A stretch of 64,000 nt of DNA from Callorhinus ursinus (GCF_003265705.1 NW_020312968.1:6303558-6367557); one strand, 5' to 3'. Counted from the first letter of the stretch, positions 36,040 to 46,424 are shown. A program made the numbers and translations. The notes: generated by a model not told the origin, from the letters alone.

Positions 36040-36300
36040 AAAGGAAATAGTGAAAAAGAGTAAAATAATTATGTATATGTATCTGCATATTGCAGCATCA
36101 TTTATAATAGGGAAATTTTGGATTAAAATCTGTGAAGCATGCATCAATAAGTAAAAATGCTTATAGCAGGATGCTAAGTAAAAAAAAAAGCTCATTGTAC
36201 AAAAGATAGCTGATCCATAACAATAACTAATGATTCTGCTTCTCTGGACAGAGATTTAGAGATACATAAATAAAAGAAAAAAATATTTATGAGGTGTTTA
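36040..36300 (+). mobile_element. Old L1/HAL1-like 3' fragment
   Basis: 'atattgcagcatcatttata', 'atagggaaattttggattaa' and 'aggatgctaagtaaaaaaaa' match the ORF2-end text 'gcattatttataatagcaaaa...'. Confidence 0.55.
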
Positions 36301-36939
36301 CAAGATTTAAGCATTTTAAGCTATCATACACTGCTTTCACTGTCTTGTTACATGGACAATGGAGCAAGAATAAAGGCTAATTGTCTTCTTTTTAAAAATG
36401 CAGTAGTAGAAACTTTCATTCATAAATTCAAATTAAAGCAAAAGTTACAAAACCAAACAAGCCCCTCTCCCTTTACCCTCCCTCTAGTGTCATGTTCCTT
36501 GTGGATTATCTTCCAAATTCCTAATGGTGGGAGGCTCGCAGATATAAATTATCAATTGCGATTTTAGACCAGTGTTTTGGAACAGGGTACTCTAAAATGA
36601 GGTGGTTTACCCAAATAACCTGAAGTGAGCAAGAGAAGGCATCCACATCCTGGGAACTTGCAGAAACATCAAGGTGGGATCGAGGAATATAGACAACTTC
36701 TGAGAAATAGAAGAGCCTTTGAAGGAACCAGATAAATAGCAAGAAAATGAGGGCCAAGACCTTGGAAAGAAGAGAGAACAGATATATTCAGGGCCACTTT
36801 GCTAATTCACAAGCAGCAATAGAGGCTAAGATAACCAAGCAGATATTTATCTGCTTGTCTTATGGGGCTAATGGAGAAGAAAGATGAGGTACAGTTTGGG
36901 TACTCTTAAGGAACAGAGCTCTGGTAAATTTCCCAGCCT
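36301..36939. other. Unassigned; right part may be L1 5' region
   Basis: No gene. 36590-36939 has phrases such as 'acttgcagaaacatcaaggt' that could be the 5' region of the L1 that follows, but I cannot be sure. Confidence 0.35.
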
Positions 36940-37655
36940 TATAGCTTGAATTCTTCCTCCCAAGAGCTATTTCTGAGGAATAGAGAGAAAGAGATCAGTC
37001 CTCATAGAGGCCTGAAATTCAGCTTTAAATCATCTCAATCCTTGATTGGAATGAGGTGGTCTTCTACCCTAATTGCCTCCCAAACGCAAAATAAGGCCAC
37101 CATGGAGGGAATAATATCATCAAGAGATTTAACTGTCACCTAAATGTTTCACACTAAATTTCCAGCATTTAATAAAAATTACCAGATATGCCAGGATACA
37201 AGACCAAATAACTAAAAACCAAAGGAAAAAAGCCAGACAATAGAGAGACACAGAAGTTTGGGATATTGGAATTTAAAATAGGTGAGAATAATAGTCTAGG
37301 AAATTGGATGGCAGAGATTTTCAATAGAATACTAGAAACTAGAAAAAGAATCAAATGTATATCCTAAAACAGAAAAAAAAATAGCTAAGATTAAGAAATC
37401 AATAGTGGCTTAATAACAGATTTTTACAAATGAAGGAAGGAGACAGGAACTGAGAGACAGGCCAAAAGAAAATATCCCAAGGGGGGAAAAATGGATGGAG
37501 ATTATTTAAAAATGTGTAGAAAACATACATAAGTGATGTGGTGGATAGGTCTAACATATGTGAAATTAGAGTTCCAGAGAAGAGGGAGGGAGTGTGGCAA
37601 TATTTGAAGAGATAGTGGGCAATAATTTATCAAAACTCTTCCATGTATTAGGAAA
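36940..37655 (+). mobile_element. L1M ORF1 region, degenerate
   Basis: 'aggccaccatggagggaata', 'catttaataaaaattaccag' and 'aggtctaacatatgtgaaat' are in L1ME/L1MD 5'/ORF1 order. The frame around 37594 reads IFEEIVGNNLSKL, like the ORF1 stretch '(I/F)FEEIMAENFPKL'. Multiple stops and indels make the ORF dead. It is joined directly to ORF2 sequence (next entry). Confidence 0.75.
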
Positions 37656-38440
37656 AGAGGATATACATTCCAACTCATTTTATGAGGCTAGTCTAATTTT
37701 GATACCAAAACTCAAGAAGAAAGATTACGTGAATGAATATAGACCCATCTCTTTTCTGAACATGTATGCAAAAACCCTAACCAAAATATAGGCAAATTGA
37801 ACACAGAGATATAAGAAGGATGATATCTATCATAACCAACTTGGGGTTATTCCAGGAATGTAACAAAATAATGTAATTCACTGAATTAACAGAATGGAAG
37901 AGAAAAATTATTTCAACTAGATGCAAATATAATTTTATAAACTTTAACACATCCATGACACACAAAACCTCTCAACAAAGTAGAAGTAGAAGGGAATTTG
38001 TTTAATATAATAAAGTTTATGTAATGAAACACTATAGCAACCAAACATAATAGTAAAATATGGAAAGTTTTCCCTGAAATGAATAAGACATGGAACAAGG
38101 ATGCCCACTATCACCACTGTTATTCAATATTGTCAGAGATCCCAAGTAAATAAATGAAAGGCATATAAATTGCAAAGGAAGAGAGAAAACATTATAATAT
38201 GCAATTGATATGATAGTGTACATTGAAATTCCCCCCCTTAAAAAGCAAACAAAACAACTATGGCCACGTATCACGATTTGTAAATGTATTTAGCAGTGTC
38301 ATTGAATACTGTTATTGAATAAGTATTCAAATATCAATACATTTATATTTGCCAATAAAAATATATAAAAATATAAGTGAAAACAAGTGTACGATACACT
38401 TTAGGAATGTATTCAAAGGTGAATCACATAATTGTTGAAA
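37656..38440 (+). mobile_element. L1M ORF2 reverse-transcriptase region, degenerate
   Basis: Protein-level text SFYEASLILIPK and NEYRPISFLNM (37677-37765) corresponds to the L1 RT block 'FYEASITLIPK...ENYRPISLMN'. Further on, 'ggaacaaggatgcccactat' (about 38093) encodes the conserved GTRQGCPLS region. The catalytic YADD/FADD site position is destroyed. The first RT part is in one frame with the ORF1 tail, evidence of an internal deletion. Confidence 0.85.
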
Positions 38441-38656
38441 TAGATGCAGAATATAAATTACAAAAAAATGTAAGGAACATAATAGGTCTTGAGACATCAT
38501 TAATTTTTTACAACATAGGAAATGTGTATTAACTAAGCCTTTGGTGTGTTTTAAGCACTGTATTTGACTTAAAAATAGTATGAAGTGAGGTAAAGAACAT
38601 TGGGTTAAGATGTAACCAATTTCTACAACTAAACACATTAATAACTAAAATTAAAA
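38441..38656. other. Unassigned sequence
   Basis: May be further diverged L1; nothing definite. Confidence 0.4.
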
Positions 38657-38669
38657 AGCAAAGACTTTG

Positions 38670-38800
38670 GGGGTACCTAAGTGGCTCAGTCCATTGGGCA
38701 TCCAACTTTTGATCTGAGGGTCATGAGTTCGGGACCTGCACTGGGCCCCACATTGGGCTCCACACTGGATGTGGAACCTACTTTAAAAAAAAAAAAAAAG
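38670..38800 (+). mobile_element. Short CAN-SINE subfamily without CT-rich domain
   Basis: Head 'ggtacctaagtggctcagtc', B-box area 'tcatgagttcgggacc', then a direct jump through 'ccacactggatgtggaacct' into the A tail. Target duplication 'agcaaagactttg' (38657-38669) against 'agcaaagaccttg' (38801-38813). Confidence 0.88.
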
Positions 38801-38884
38801 AGCAAAGACCTTGAACTAGCAAATAATTTTTTTCATAAGCTGGAATTTGAGGGAGATTATAATTGTAACATACTGGTATAAGTA

Positions 38885-38985
38885 AAAATTCAAGGCAGGA
38901 ATCTTTGTTTTGTTCATGGATATAGCCTTTGAATCTGGTATAACACCCAGCATGTAATAGAGCTCAAAGAATATCTGAGCTGCTC
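38885..38985 (+). mobile_element. L2 3' end fragment
   Basis: 'tttgttttgttcatggatat', 'acacccagcatgtaatagag' and 'ctcaaagaatatctgagctg' match the L2 terminal region. Confidence 0.65.
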
Positions 38986-39054
38986 AGAATCTCACAAATT
39001 TCTAAATATTTGACTCCAATTAGATAAAAATGGCAGGCACAAATATAATTCTTA

Positions 39055-39260
39055 TTTTGAACCAGGCCAAGTTCTAGGTGCCTTACTCATACTAACTCAT
39101 TTAAATTTGTCAACCTTATGAAATAGGTGCTATTTTTATTCCCATTTGATAGGTGAGCAAACAGAAGCTTTAGGCAACCTGCCCAAGGTCACACAGCTAG
39201 TAAGCATAGGAGCTGGGATTTGAACTTAAACCAGCCGCTCTGAGTAATGTGATCTTAAGC
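39055..39260 (-). mobile_element. MIR, antisense, well preserved
   Basis: 'actaactcatttaaatttgt', 'cttatgaaataggtgctatt', 'aacctgcccaaggtcacaca' and 'gctagtaagcataggagctg' are nearly consensus inverted MIR. Confidence 0.92.
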
Positions 39261-39516
39261 GGTGTGCTGCACTGTCCCTGTAGGATCTAAGGAATTACCT
39301 AATCTAAATTCAAGCCTCACCTGAGATCTCAAAGCATTACTGACACAGTTTGTTGGATTAGATCCTCATTCTTCCAATTGCCATTCTCACATTCCTGCCC
39401 ACTCTATTACACCCCCAGTGCTTTAAAGGAGACTAACAATCCAGTCATGGGAAAGGGGAACAGGAAAGGGTGGTTAGAGATGTTTGTGCAGGTTTAAATA
39501 AACAATAGAATTGATA
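39261..39516. other. Unassigned sequence
   Basis: Nothing recognised. Confidence 0.5.
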
Positions 39517-39530
39517 CAATGGTTTTTAAC

Positions 39531-39590
39531 TTTTTTTTTCTTTTTGAGAGAGAGAGTGGGCATGAGAGTGGGGGAGGGAGAGAGGGAATC
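39531..39590 (-). mobile_element. CAN-SINE (outer), tail-side part
   Basis: Antisense T-rich tail and purine block of an older SINE, broken at 39590/39796 by a second SINE. The possible target duplication is 'caatggtttttaac' (39517-39530) against 'caatatttaac' (39922-39932). Confidence 0.9.
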
Positions 39591-39795
39591 TTTTTTTTTT
39601 TTTTAAGATTTTATTTATTTATTTATTTGACAGAGAGAGAGAGAGCGAGAGAGGGAACACAAGCAGGGGGAGTGGGAGCGGGAGAAGCAGGCTTCCCGCT
39701 GAACAGGGAGCCTGATGCGGGGCTCGATCCCAGGACCCGGAGACCATGATCTGAGCCGAAGGCAGACCCTTAACGACTGAGCCACCCAGGCGCCC
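39591..39795 (-). mobile_element. CAN-SINE (inner), inserted into another SINE
   Basis: Complete antisense copy from T-rich tail to 'gagccacccaggcgccc'. Flanked by 'agagagggaatc' (39579-39590) and 'agagagggtgagaatc' (from 39796), so it landed in the purine block of the outer copy. Outer is older by definition. Confidence 0.93.
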
Positions 39796-39921
39796 AGAGA
39801 GGGTGAGAATCTTAAGCTAAGTGAGGAGCCCAACTCAGCGCTCAATCTCATGACCCTGAGATCATGACCTGAGCTAAAATCAAAAGTCGGATGCTTAACC
39901 AACTGAACCACCCAGGCATCC
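39796..39921 (-). mobile_element. CAN-SINE (outer), head-side part
   Basis: Continues the outer SINE with 'aatctcatgaccctgagatc' and the head 'actgaaccacccaggcatcc'. The 112-codon minus frame spanning both SINEs is not a gene. Confidence 0.92.
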
Positions 39922-39934
39922 CAATATTTAACTG

Positions 39935-40869
39935 TTTTTAAGGAACCAGTCATTCAGCCTATTAGAAATGATATAGGTCAGAGTAAGCAAGAATCATTCA
40001 ACAAAATCAAAATGGTAAAAATTTGGACATAATATGTGAAAATGAGAACAAGAACTCACCCATAATAAACAAAACTGAAGTGTAAGAGTTGCCAATATAG
40101 ATAGTAATATCTTTAAGATAAGTTCACTATGAAATAATGAGTCTTTGGCAAATGACTATATATATACACACACAAAAAACTTATGAATAATAACTTCATT
40201 TAAACAGAACTTATGCTTCTGAATCATTTCTTATTAAAATGTACTTCATGTGCAATTCCTAAATATTAAATGAAATTATTTAATAACTCAACTTCCATTC
40301 TGATAACACAGTATTGATATATAGGACCGACCTTAGCTTTGGAGTAATGTATACTGATGGTAATCTTGATTGCTGAAAGATTTGGATTTAGAACATCTTT
40401 CCTTAAACCCCAAATGCAATCATAAGGCATCTTGTGTTAGATGTTGAAGTAAATGCAGAATCAGTATCTATCACAAAGCCACACACTGGAGACAGATTTG
40501 GCTTATTCTTCCCTATTCAACTTCTTGATGAATTTCCTAATATTCTGGGTGGTTGACAAGACCACTGATGGCCTCAGTTTCTCGGAACATTCTGCTGTAG
40601 GCCAGGCCAGCCAGAGCAGAGCAGAACAGCCGGCTTTCTCTTTAGACTTCTTAACATAAAGATCACATGTTCTTTGAATGACATCAGTGCCTTTAGCACA
40701 TGGCAAAATTCGGCAAGATTTTGCTCTCAAATGCAGAGCATGAGAATGAGAAAGAGAAAACTTGTATCTGGAGAGAGAATCATCCCAAATACTTGGCATG
40801 TACCAGGGATTGGGTGAACAACTGACTGGGGGAGTAATTTAGGGTAAGCTATAATTACACGGGAATAAC
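39935..40869. other. Unassigned sequence
   Basis: Nothing recognised. Overlapping frames on both strands at 40453-40799 lack family resemblance. Confidence 0.5.
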
Positions 40870-40926
40870 AGTCAACAGATTAAAGCTGAAATGTCAAATT
40901 AACCACTTCTTAGTCATGTGAACCTT
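40870..40926 (+). mobile_element. MIR, 5' part (split by a SINE)
   Basis: 'accacttcttagtcatgtga' then 'accttg' equals the MIR 'ccacttactagctgtgtgaccttg' region; continued at 41127. Confidence 0.75.
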
Positions 40927-41126
40927 GACTCAGTCATTAAGCGTCTGCCTTCAGCTCGGGTCATGGTCCCGGGGTCCTGGGATCGAGCCCCACATCGAGC
41001 CCCACATCAGGCTCCCTGCTCAGCGGGAAGCCTGCTTCTTCCTCTCCCACTCCCCCTGCTTGTGTTCCCTCTCTCGCTGTCTCTCTGTCAAATAAATAAA
41101 CAAAATCTTTAAAAAAAAAAAAAAAA
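40927..41126 (+). mobile_element. CAN-SINE, slightly 5'-truncated
   Basis: Starts inside the A-box region ('gactcagtcattaagcgtct'), lacking about 15 head bases. It has the 'gcttgtgttccctctctcgc' body. An exact 12-base tandem copy of 'cgagccccacat' occurs at 40984-40995 and 40996-41007. Inserted into a MIR. Confidence 0.94.
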
Positions 41127-41275
41127 GAAGTCTCCTACCTTCTCTGAGCAGTGATTCCTGCACCTGTAAATTTGACTAATAAAACTGAGTGTGAACATGA
41201 TTTTTGAGAATTAAGTAAGATAACATCTGATAAGAGCCTATACATAGTAGATGATAAAAATTTTTGAGATAAATC
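41127..41275 (+). mobile_element. MIR, 3' part
   Basis: 'ttctctgagcagtgattcct', 'gcacctgtaaatttgactaa' and 'gagaattaagtaagataaca' continue the MIR cut by the SINE. Confidence 0.75.
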
Positions 41276-41346
41276 CTGAAAACATCATGTTACATTTTAA
41301 AAAGTTGGTTTACAGGTCATATGGACTTTTCTCTTCCTACTTTTTT

Positions 41347-41492
41347 TTAAAAAAAGATTTAATTTGTCTATTTATTTAACAGAGAGAGAGAGAGAGAGAG
41401 CACAAGCAGGGGGAGCAGCAGGCAGAGGGAGAAGCAGGCTTCCTGCTGAGCCAAAAGCAGATGCCTAACTGACTGAGCCACCCAGGCGCCCC
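41347..41492 (-). mobile_element. CAN-SINE with internal deletion
   Basis: 18-base target duplication 'ttctcttcctactttttt' (41329-41346) against 'ttctcttgctactttttt' (41493-41510). The copy passes straight from 'aggcttcctgctgag' to 'ccaaaagcagatgcctaact', lacking the middle third, including the B-box-derived segment. Confidence 0.94.
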
Positions 41493-41510
41493 TTCTCTTG
41501 CTACTTTTTT

Positions 41511-41850
41511 AATTTTTCTGTTTTTCTCTTGACTTTTTGTGGATGGTAAGGATATGTACCAAATAGGGGCATCTAAGTCTCAATTTATCTCATTGGCCTA
41601 TTGACATATTTACCAATCAAAATCTAAAATTTTTATTTTGGTAGAAGTTACCACTGAGGTCCACGTCCTCACACAAAATGAATTTGCACCTACAAAGTCA
41701 TGCCACAGTGACAGGTGACAGCTCCCCCTACTGTCCAAATGTGTAGAGGACAGTATGCATATTGGATCATTAAGAACTTACCTCGAAAGTATATAGGTGA
41801 GACAGTATCTAGACATACACACATGTACACATGCACACGTATAACAAACA
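41511..41850. other. Unassigned sequence
   Basis: Nothing definite. 'gctccccctactgt' (41721-41734), read on the minus strand, is a two-mismatch match to the CTCF core; weak. Confidence 0.45.
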
Positions 41851-41856
41851 CTACTT

Positions 41857-42049
41857 GGGGCTCCCGGGTGGGTCAGTCGTTAAGCGTCTGCCTCCGGCCC
41901 AGGTCATGATCCCAGGGTCCTGGGATCGAGCCCCGCATCAGGCTCCCTGCTCAGCGGGGAGTATTCTTCTCCCTCTCCCATTCCCCCTGCTTGTGTTCCC
42001 TCTGTCGCTGTCTCTGTCAAAAAAAAAAAAAAAATCTTTGAAAAAAAAA
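41857..42049 (+). mobile_element. CAN-SINE
   Basis: 'ggggctcccgggtgggtcag' head and the 'gcttgtgttccctctgtcgc' body. The tail lacks the usual TAAATAAA block and is a pure A run around TCTTTG. No clear target duplication was seen. The 89-codon plus frame is SINE sequence. Confidence 0.94.
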
Positions 42050-42354
42050 ACACCCACATATTCATTCCTGCCCCACATACATAGGCTTGACAAATGCTAA
42101 GCATAGGGAAGGTAAGTTGATACAATTGAAAGGCATCCTTTTTTGTGTGTGACTAGCAGGACTGCAATCCAGGTGGACTAATTTAATAATAACCACATAA
42201 ATCTGCGTTCCAAGCACCAACTCTAGATTTTAATTTCAACCAAGTATGAAGTACTCAGGAGTCAATGTCTGCATTAAGTTTCAGGGCAACTAATTTTTTT
42301 TTCATATTCTTTATTAATTTCTAACTGTTTCAGACTCTTTTTAATTTGTTGAGC
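42050..42354. other. Unassigned sequence
   Basis: Nothing recognised. Confidence 0.5.
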
Positions 42355-42485
42355 TTTTCACTGATACTCATTAGATGTCTACTGTGGGCCTGGTAGTGTG
42401 CTAAGTGCTGAGGATGGAGCAGTGAACCAACCAAGCAAAATCTCTTCCTGCATGGGGATTATATTCTAATGGGGAGAAATAAATA
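42355..42485 (+). mobile_element. Old interspersed repeat, family not assigned
   Basis: 'tgtctactgtgggcctggta', 'gtgtgctaagtgctgaggat' and 'ggggattatattctaatggg' match a common ancient mammalian repeat ('ccaggcactgtgctaggtgctgggga...'). A related piece is at 56.45 kb. Confidence 0.6.
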
Positions 42486-44089
42486 TTCACATTAGTTCAC
42501 GTTAATCTCTGAAGTCTTCAATGTATAAAACATTTCAAATAAGTAAAAGTGAGTTTTAATTATTCCTTTAATGAAACTTGGAAATGTGAGTTTTAATTCT
42601 TCTACTATTACTTACACACTATAGTTGACCTGTTCCTTAGGAAATTGATAGATCTATTTCTAGTTTCCTGCTGTTTTTATGTAAGTTCAAAAACACTAAT
42701 AGAAATATTATGAAAATCAGGTATTGTGATATGAAAAATGTAAAAGTGGTGCTTGTGATATGGAATTCAGTGGGAGATATGCCCATGGAAGAGAACGTAC
42801 TGCTCTTTTCTCAAGACCTCGAACCTTTTCCAGTCTTCCAATATTTCAGCCATCTCTATCACTAAATTTTATCATTCCCCTCATTTACAGGGAGTTACAG
42901 AGAAATACTAAATAAAGCATGATTTACAAAATCCCCATAATCCTTGAAAGAGCAGGAAAGATTGTCAAAACAAAAATGCCTGCGCGCAGACCCTAGTGGG
43001 GGTTTGTGTTGAAGGTTATCTTCCGTGAAAGCTGTTTTTAAACTACTCAGATTAGATTTTTGAAGCCGAAAAGGTTACCTTCCTATGGCTGCTGTGTGAG
43101 CATATTAATTAAGTCAAGAGCGGGCCACAGAACACTGTTGTGTCACCATTGAGTTGGAGGCTGGTGTTGATTACCATTGGGCCAAAAACGTGCTCAAGTA
43201 CCGGGGAGGCCTGAGATCCAGAGTTCCCAGCTGCTCTTCTGCTTCATGACAATAGCACGATAAAGAATGGGTGGCCTTGACAGTTACTGTTTCTCTCTAT
43301 AATAAGGGGTTTGTGGAGGTCTCGTCCCATAGCATGTGCCCATGTAGTAAGGAGCAGAGCTCATGCGGTGTTTAAGGATGCTCCAAACTTTTCTCATCTC
43401 TATAGAATGACCGTGAGAGGAAAATAAAGACACTAAAGAGACTTTTTGAAGCATATCATGACCAAGTGATACAGAAAGGAACCAACACTGGCAAGATACG
43501 GTGACGGTGATGTCAGAATGTAAACTGTCTCCCAGAGAGGTAATTCTATATAACATACTAAATAGACCCACAGAGATCATTACAACCAGCACGAGAGAAT
43601 AAACAGCTCCCTTTGAGCATTAAACTTAATTACTCCTGTGTTTTTCACACATTCTTCTCTTCCTCTGCTATTTTCTATCTCCGTTAGGAAGAGAAATGGT
43701 TCAAAACGATTTGCAGCAAACTTCTTCACGTAAAGTAAAATATGCAATGGGTAAATGCTAGTTCTTTCTCAGCCTTCAAGATTCTTACCCTAGTGCTAAA
43801 GAGTAATGTTTCCTATGCTTTTATTCCAACTCTTTTTTCTTGTTTGCAGAAAAACTACTGTTCTAATCACATACTTATATTTTTAAAAGTCTGAAAGAGC
43901 AGCTGTGGGTCGTTGATAGAATTCCGTATTGTTTCGAGTGTCCCGTTGATATTTGGTCTACTGAAAGAGGAAACAAAGAGCTTCCACAGCTGGAAGTCAC
44001 TTTGGAAACTTCTTCACTCTCTGAGACAGTCCCATGCTGTAAGACAGAGGACTCGCCCCACAGATACCTGACGGGAGAATTAGGTTGGG
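42486..44089. other. Unassigned sequence, least repetitive block of the SINE-rich region
   Basis: About 1.6 kb free of recognised repeats, with a locally GC-richer part at 42960-43260 including a 'tgcgcgca' run. The minus frame 43284-43592 (102 codons) resembles no known protein. Could hold conserved noncoding sequence; not testable here. Confidence 0.45.
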
Positions 44090-44404
44090 CAAACAGGTCT
44101 CACTGGCTCAAATCAAGGTGTCAATAGAATGGCATTCCTTTCTAGAGGCTCCAGTGGAGAATTTGTGTCCTGCCTTTTCCAGCTTCTAGGGATGCCCACA
44201 TGCCCCAGTTTGTGGTACTCTCCCTCCAACTCTGAAGCCAGCAACATAGCATCTTTCTGATGCCTCTTCCGTGTCACAACCTTGTCCCCGACTCTTCTGT
44301 CTCCTTCTTCCACTTTTAAGGACCGTTGTGATGACATTAGGCCCACCCATGCAATCCAGGAGAATACCTTAATTTAAAATCAGCTCATTAGCAACCTTAA
44401 TTCT
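44090..44404 (-). mobile_element. MLT1-type LTR, antisense, first part
   Basis: 'gtctcactggctcaaatcaa', 'ggtgtcaatagaatggcatt', 'ctgccttttccagcttctag' and 'gtgatgacattaggcccacc' read as an inverted MLT1 LTR. Split by the SINE at 44405. The 77-codon minus frame within it is LTR sequence. Confidence 0.8.
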
Positions 44405-44599
44405 TTTTTTTTTTAAGATTTATTTATTTGACAGAGAGAGAGAGACAGTGAGAGAGGGAACACAAGCAGGGGGAGCGAGAGAGGGAGAAGCAGGCTTCCC
44501 GCCGAGAAGGGAGCCCGATGCGGGGCTCGATCCCAGGACCCTGGGATCATGACCTGAGCCGAAGGCAGACGCTTAATGACTGAGCCACCCAGGCGCCCC
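44405..44599 (-). mobile_element. CAN-SINE, young-looking, inside MLT1
   Basis: Exact 15-base target duplication 'agcaaccttaattct' at 44390-44404 and 44600-44614, clean T tail, and near-consensus head 'gagccacccaggcgcccc'. One of the most intact copies in the window. Confidence 0.97.
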
Positions 44600-44722
44600 A
44601 GCAACCTTAATTCTATCGGCAATTTTAGTCCCCCTTTGCCATGTTATTCACAGGGTTTTGGGGTTTAGGACATCTGGTGAGAGAACATCTTTGGGACGCC
44701 ACTATTCTGCCCACCACAGAGA
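44600..44722 (-). mobile_element. MLT1-type LTR, antisense, second part
   Basis: 'ccctttgccatgttattcac', 'tttggggtttaggacatctg' and 'ctattctgcccaccacag' complete the inverted LTR. Confidence 0.8.
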
Positions 44723-45006
44723 TGGTGGGTGAGTAGTACTGGGTAAATTTGATAATATAGGGTCAGTTTATAAATCCACATAGCAAAATTGACTTAAAAT
44801 CTTCAACCTCACCTCCAGATAATGGGGTGATTTAACAACTCATTTTGGCTACTAATTTTGGCAACTACTAATATGACCAAATGCTACATCTGAATCGATC
44901 GTCTCTATGCTGATAATTCATTCGATTTATACTCTAGCATGCGGAGGTGATATTAATATTGGTCCTCAAAAATACACTTTAAAGTTTGTGAGACCATAAT
45001 TGATTT
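44723..45006. other. Unassigned sequence
   Basis: Nothing recognised. Confidence 0.5.
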
Positions 45007-45022
45007 TAAAGTATATTTTTCT

Positions 45023-45222
45023 TTCTTTTTTTTTTTAAAGATTTTATTTATTTATTTGACAGAGAAACACAGCGAGAGCAGGAACACAAGCAGGGGGAGT
45101 GGGAGAGGGAGAAGCAGGCTTCCCGCGGAGCAGGGAGCCCGATGCGGGGCTCGATCCCAGGACCCTGGGATCATGACCTGAACCGAAGGCAGACGCTTAA
45201 CGACTGAGCCACCCAGGCGCCC
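45023..45222 (-). mobile_element. CAN-SINE, young-looking
   Basis: Exact 16-base target duplication 'taaagtatatttttct' at 45007-45022 and 45223-45238; near-consensus body. Confidence 0.97.
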
Positions 45223-45238
45223 TAAAGTATATTTTTCT

Positions 45239-45924
45239 ATCGTTTACAAAGGTAACAAAAATGTTTGAATAGGGAAAAATTCTTATTCTGCCCTTCTTTC
45301 TCCTTCTTCCAGTGTTATGTAGGCTCTGACAAAGAAAATGATTAACTTACGGAAGAAAAGAAAAATAATCACCTTCACCAAGCAAACAAAGAGAAAAAAA
45401 AAAAGGGAACTAGGAGAGAGAAAATGTAGGTTTCAAAAAAGTATACTTTACTCTTCATGATTTGAGCCTGGTGGAGTTTCACTTAGAAGCTTTCATTGGA
45501 TCCTTACTATGCCATGCCTCAAAGTTTCATTTGCAGTTTTTGTGAATAATAACCCCTCATTTTTTCAGCCGCAATTAATGAAGCAAAGTGCTAGCTTCTA
45601 GGATTATGAAAAGGAATAAGATGCAGTGACGGCATAAGGACATATAACTTCAGTGCAGTAATGGAAGTGCGTTAAGAAAGATATTTATGGATTATTAAGG
45701 AAGCACTAAGAAAGGGGATCTAACACATCATGGAGAAGAAAAACAAAAACAGAATCAGGAATAACTTCCTAGCACATAGATGCCTGAGCAAAGTACTAGA
45801 GTATAAGCAAGTATGAGTCAGGCTTTAGGGGAGAAGCAGAGTAGCCAAGCCAGACTCCAAGAAAACCATGGAACTAAGGAACAGAAAGTGATGGAGCCCC
45901 TGTGTATCGGGAACCCCAAGCTTC
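45239..45924. other. Unassigned sequence
   Basis: Nothing recognised. Confidence 0.5.
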
Positions 45925-46195
45925 TCATCCTCAGCATGGCCAACTTCTTCTCATTCTTTGAGATTCACTTCAAAACCACCTCTTCTGAGAAGTCTTCCCT
46001 AACCAGCCTTACGGAATCTGAATTCCCCAGTAATTCATTATCAAAGCACCCTATTTCCTTCTTCATTGGTATTTATTACAATCTTTAATTATGTTCATGT
46101 ATAGTTTAGTTTTTTGCTTCTCTTCTCCCTTACTAGAATGTAAACTATCAGGCACTATCACCATGGCATTTTTCTAGAATCTTTCAATAATGAAA
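45925..46195 (+). mobile_element. L2 3' end
   Basis: 'tgagaagtcttccctaacca', 'ggtatttattacaatcttta' and 'ccttactagaatgtaaacta' are the L2 end of ORF2 and 3' UTR. The 91-codon plus frame (45813-46088) runs through it and is not a gene. Confidence 0.8.
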
Positions 46196-46210
46196 TATCC
46201 ACAGTGATTA

Positions 46211-46412
46211 TTTTGAAGATTTTTATTTATTTATTTGAGAGAGGGAGAGAATGTGAGAGAGAAAGAGAGATCATGATAAGGGGGGAGGGGTAGCAGGAGA
46301 AGCCGACTCCCCACCAAGCAGGGAGCTCCGACTTAGGACTCGATCCCCGGACCCTGGGATCACAACCCGAGCCGAAGGCAGATACCCTACCAACTGAGGC
46401 ACCCAGGCGCAC
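46211..46412 (-). mobile_element. CAN-SINE, first of a tandem pair
   Basis: Antisense, diverged (for example 'ccaactgaggcacccaggcg'). It shares its target site with the next SINE: 'ccacagtgatt' occurs at 46199-46209, 46413-46423 and 46621-46631. Confidence 0.94.
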
Positions 46413-46424
46413 CCACAGTGATTT

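Noticed and set aside
39615..39953. 112-codon minus-strand open frame
   Set aside because: It runs through two nested CAN-SINEs; SINE heads read in sense give the recurrent 'VAQ' and 'LPVQREA'-like phrases.
41721..41734. Second CTCF site on the minus strand
   Set aside because: Two mismatches to the core at informative positions; too weak to call.
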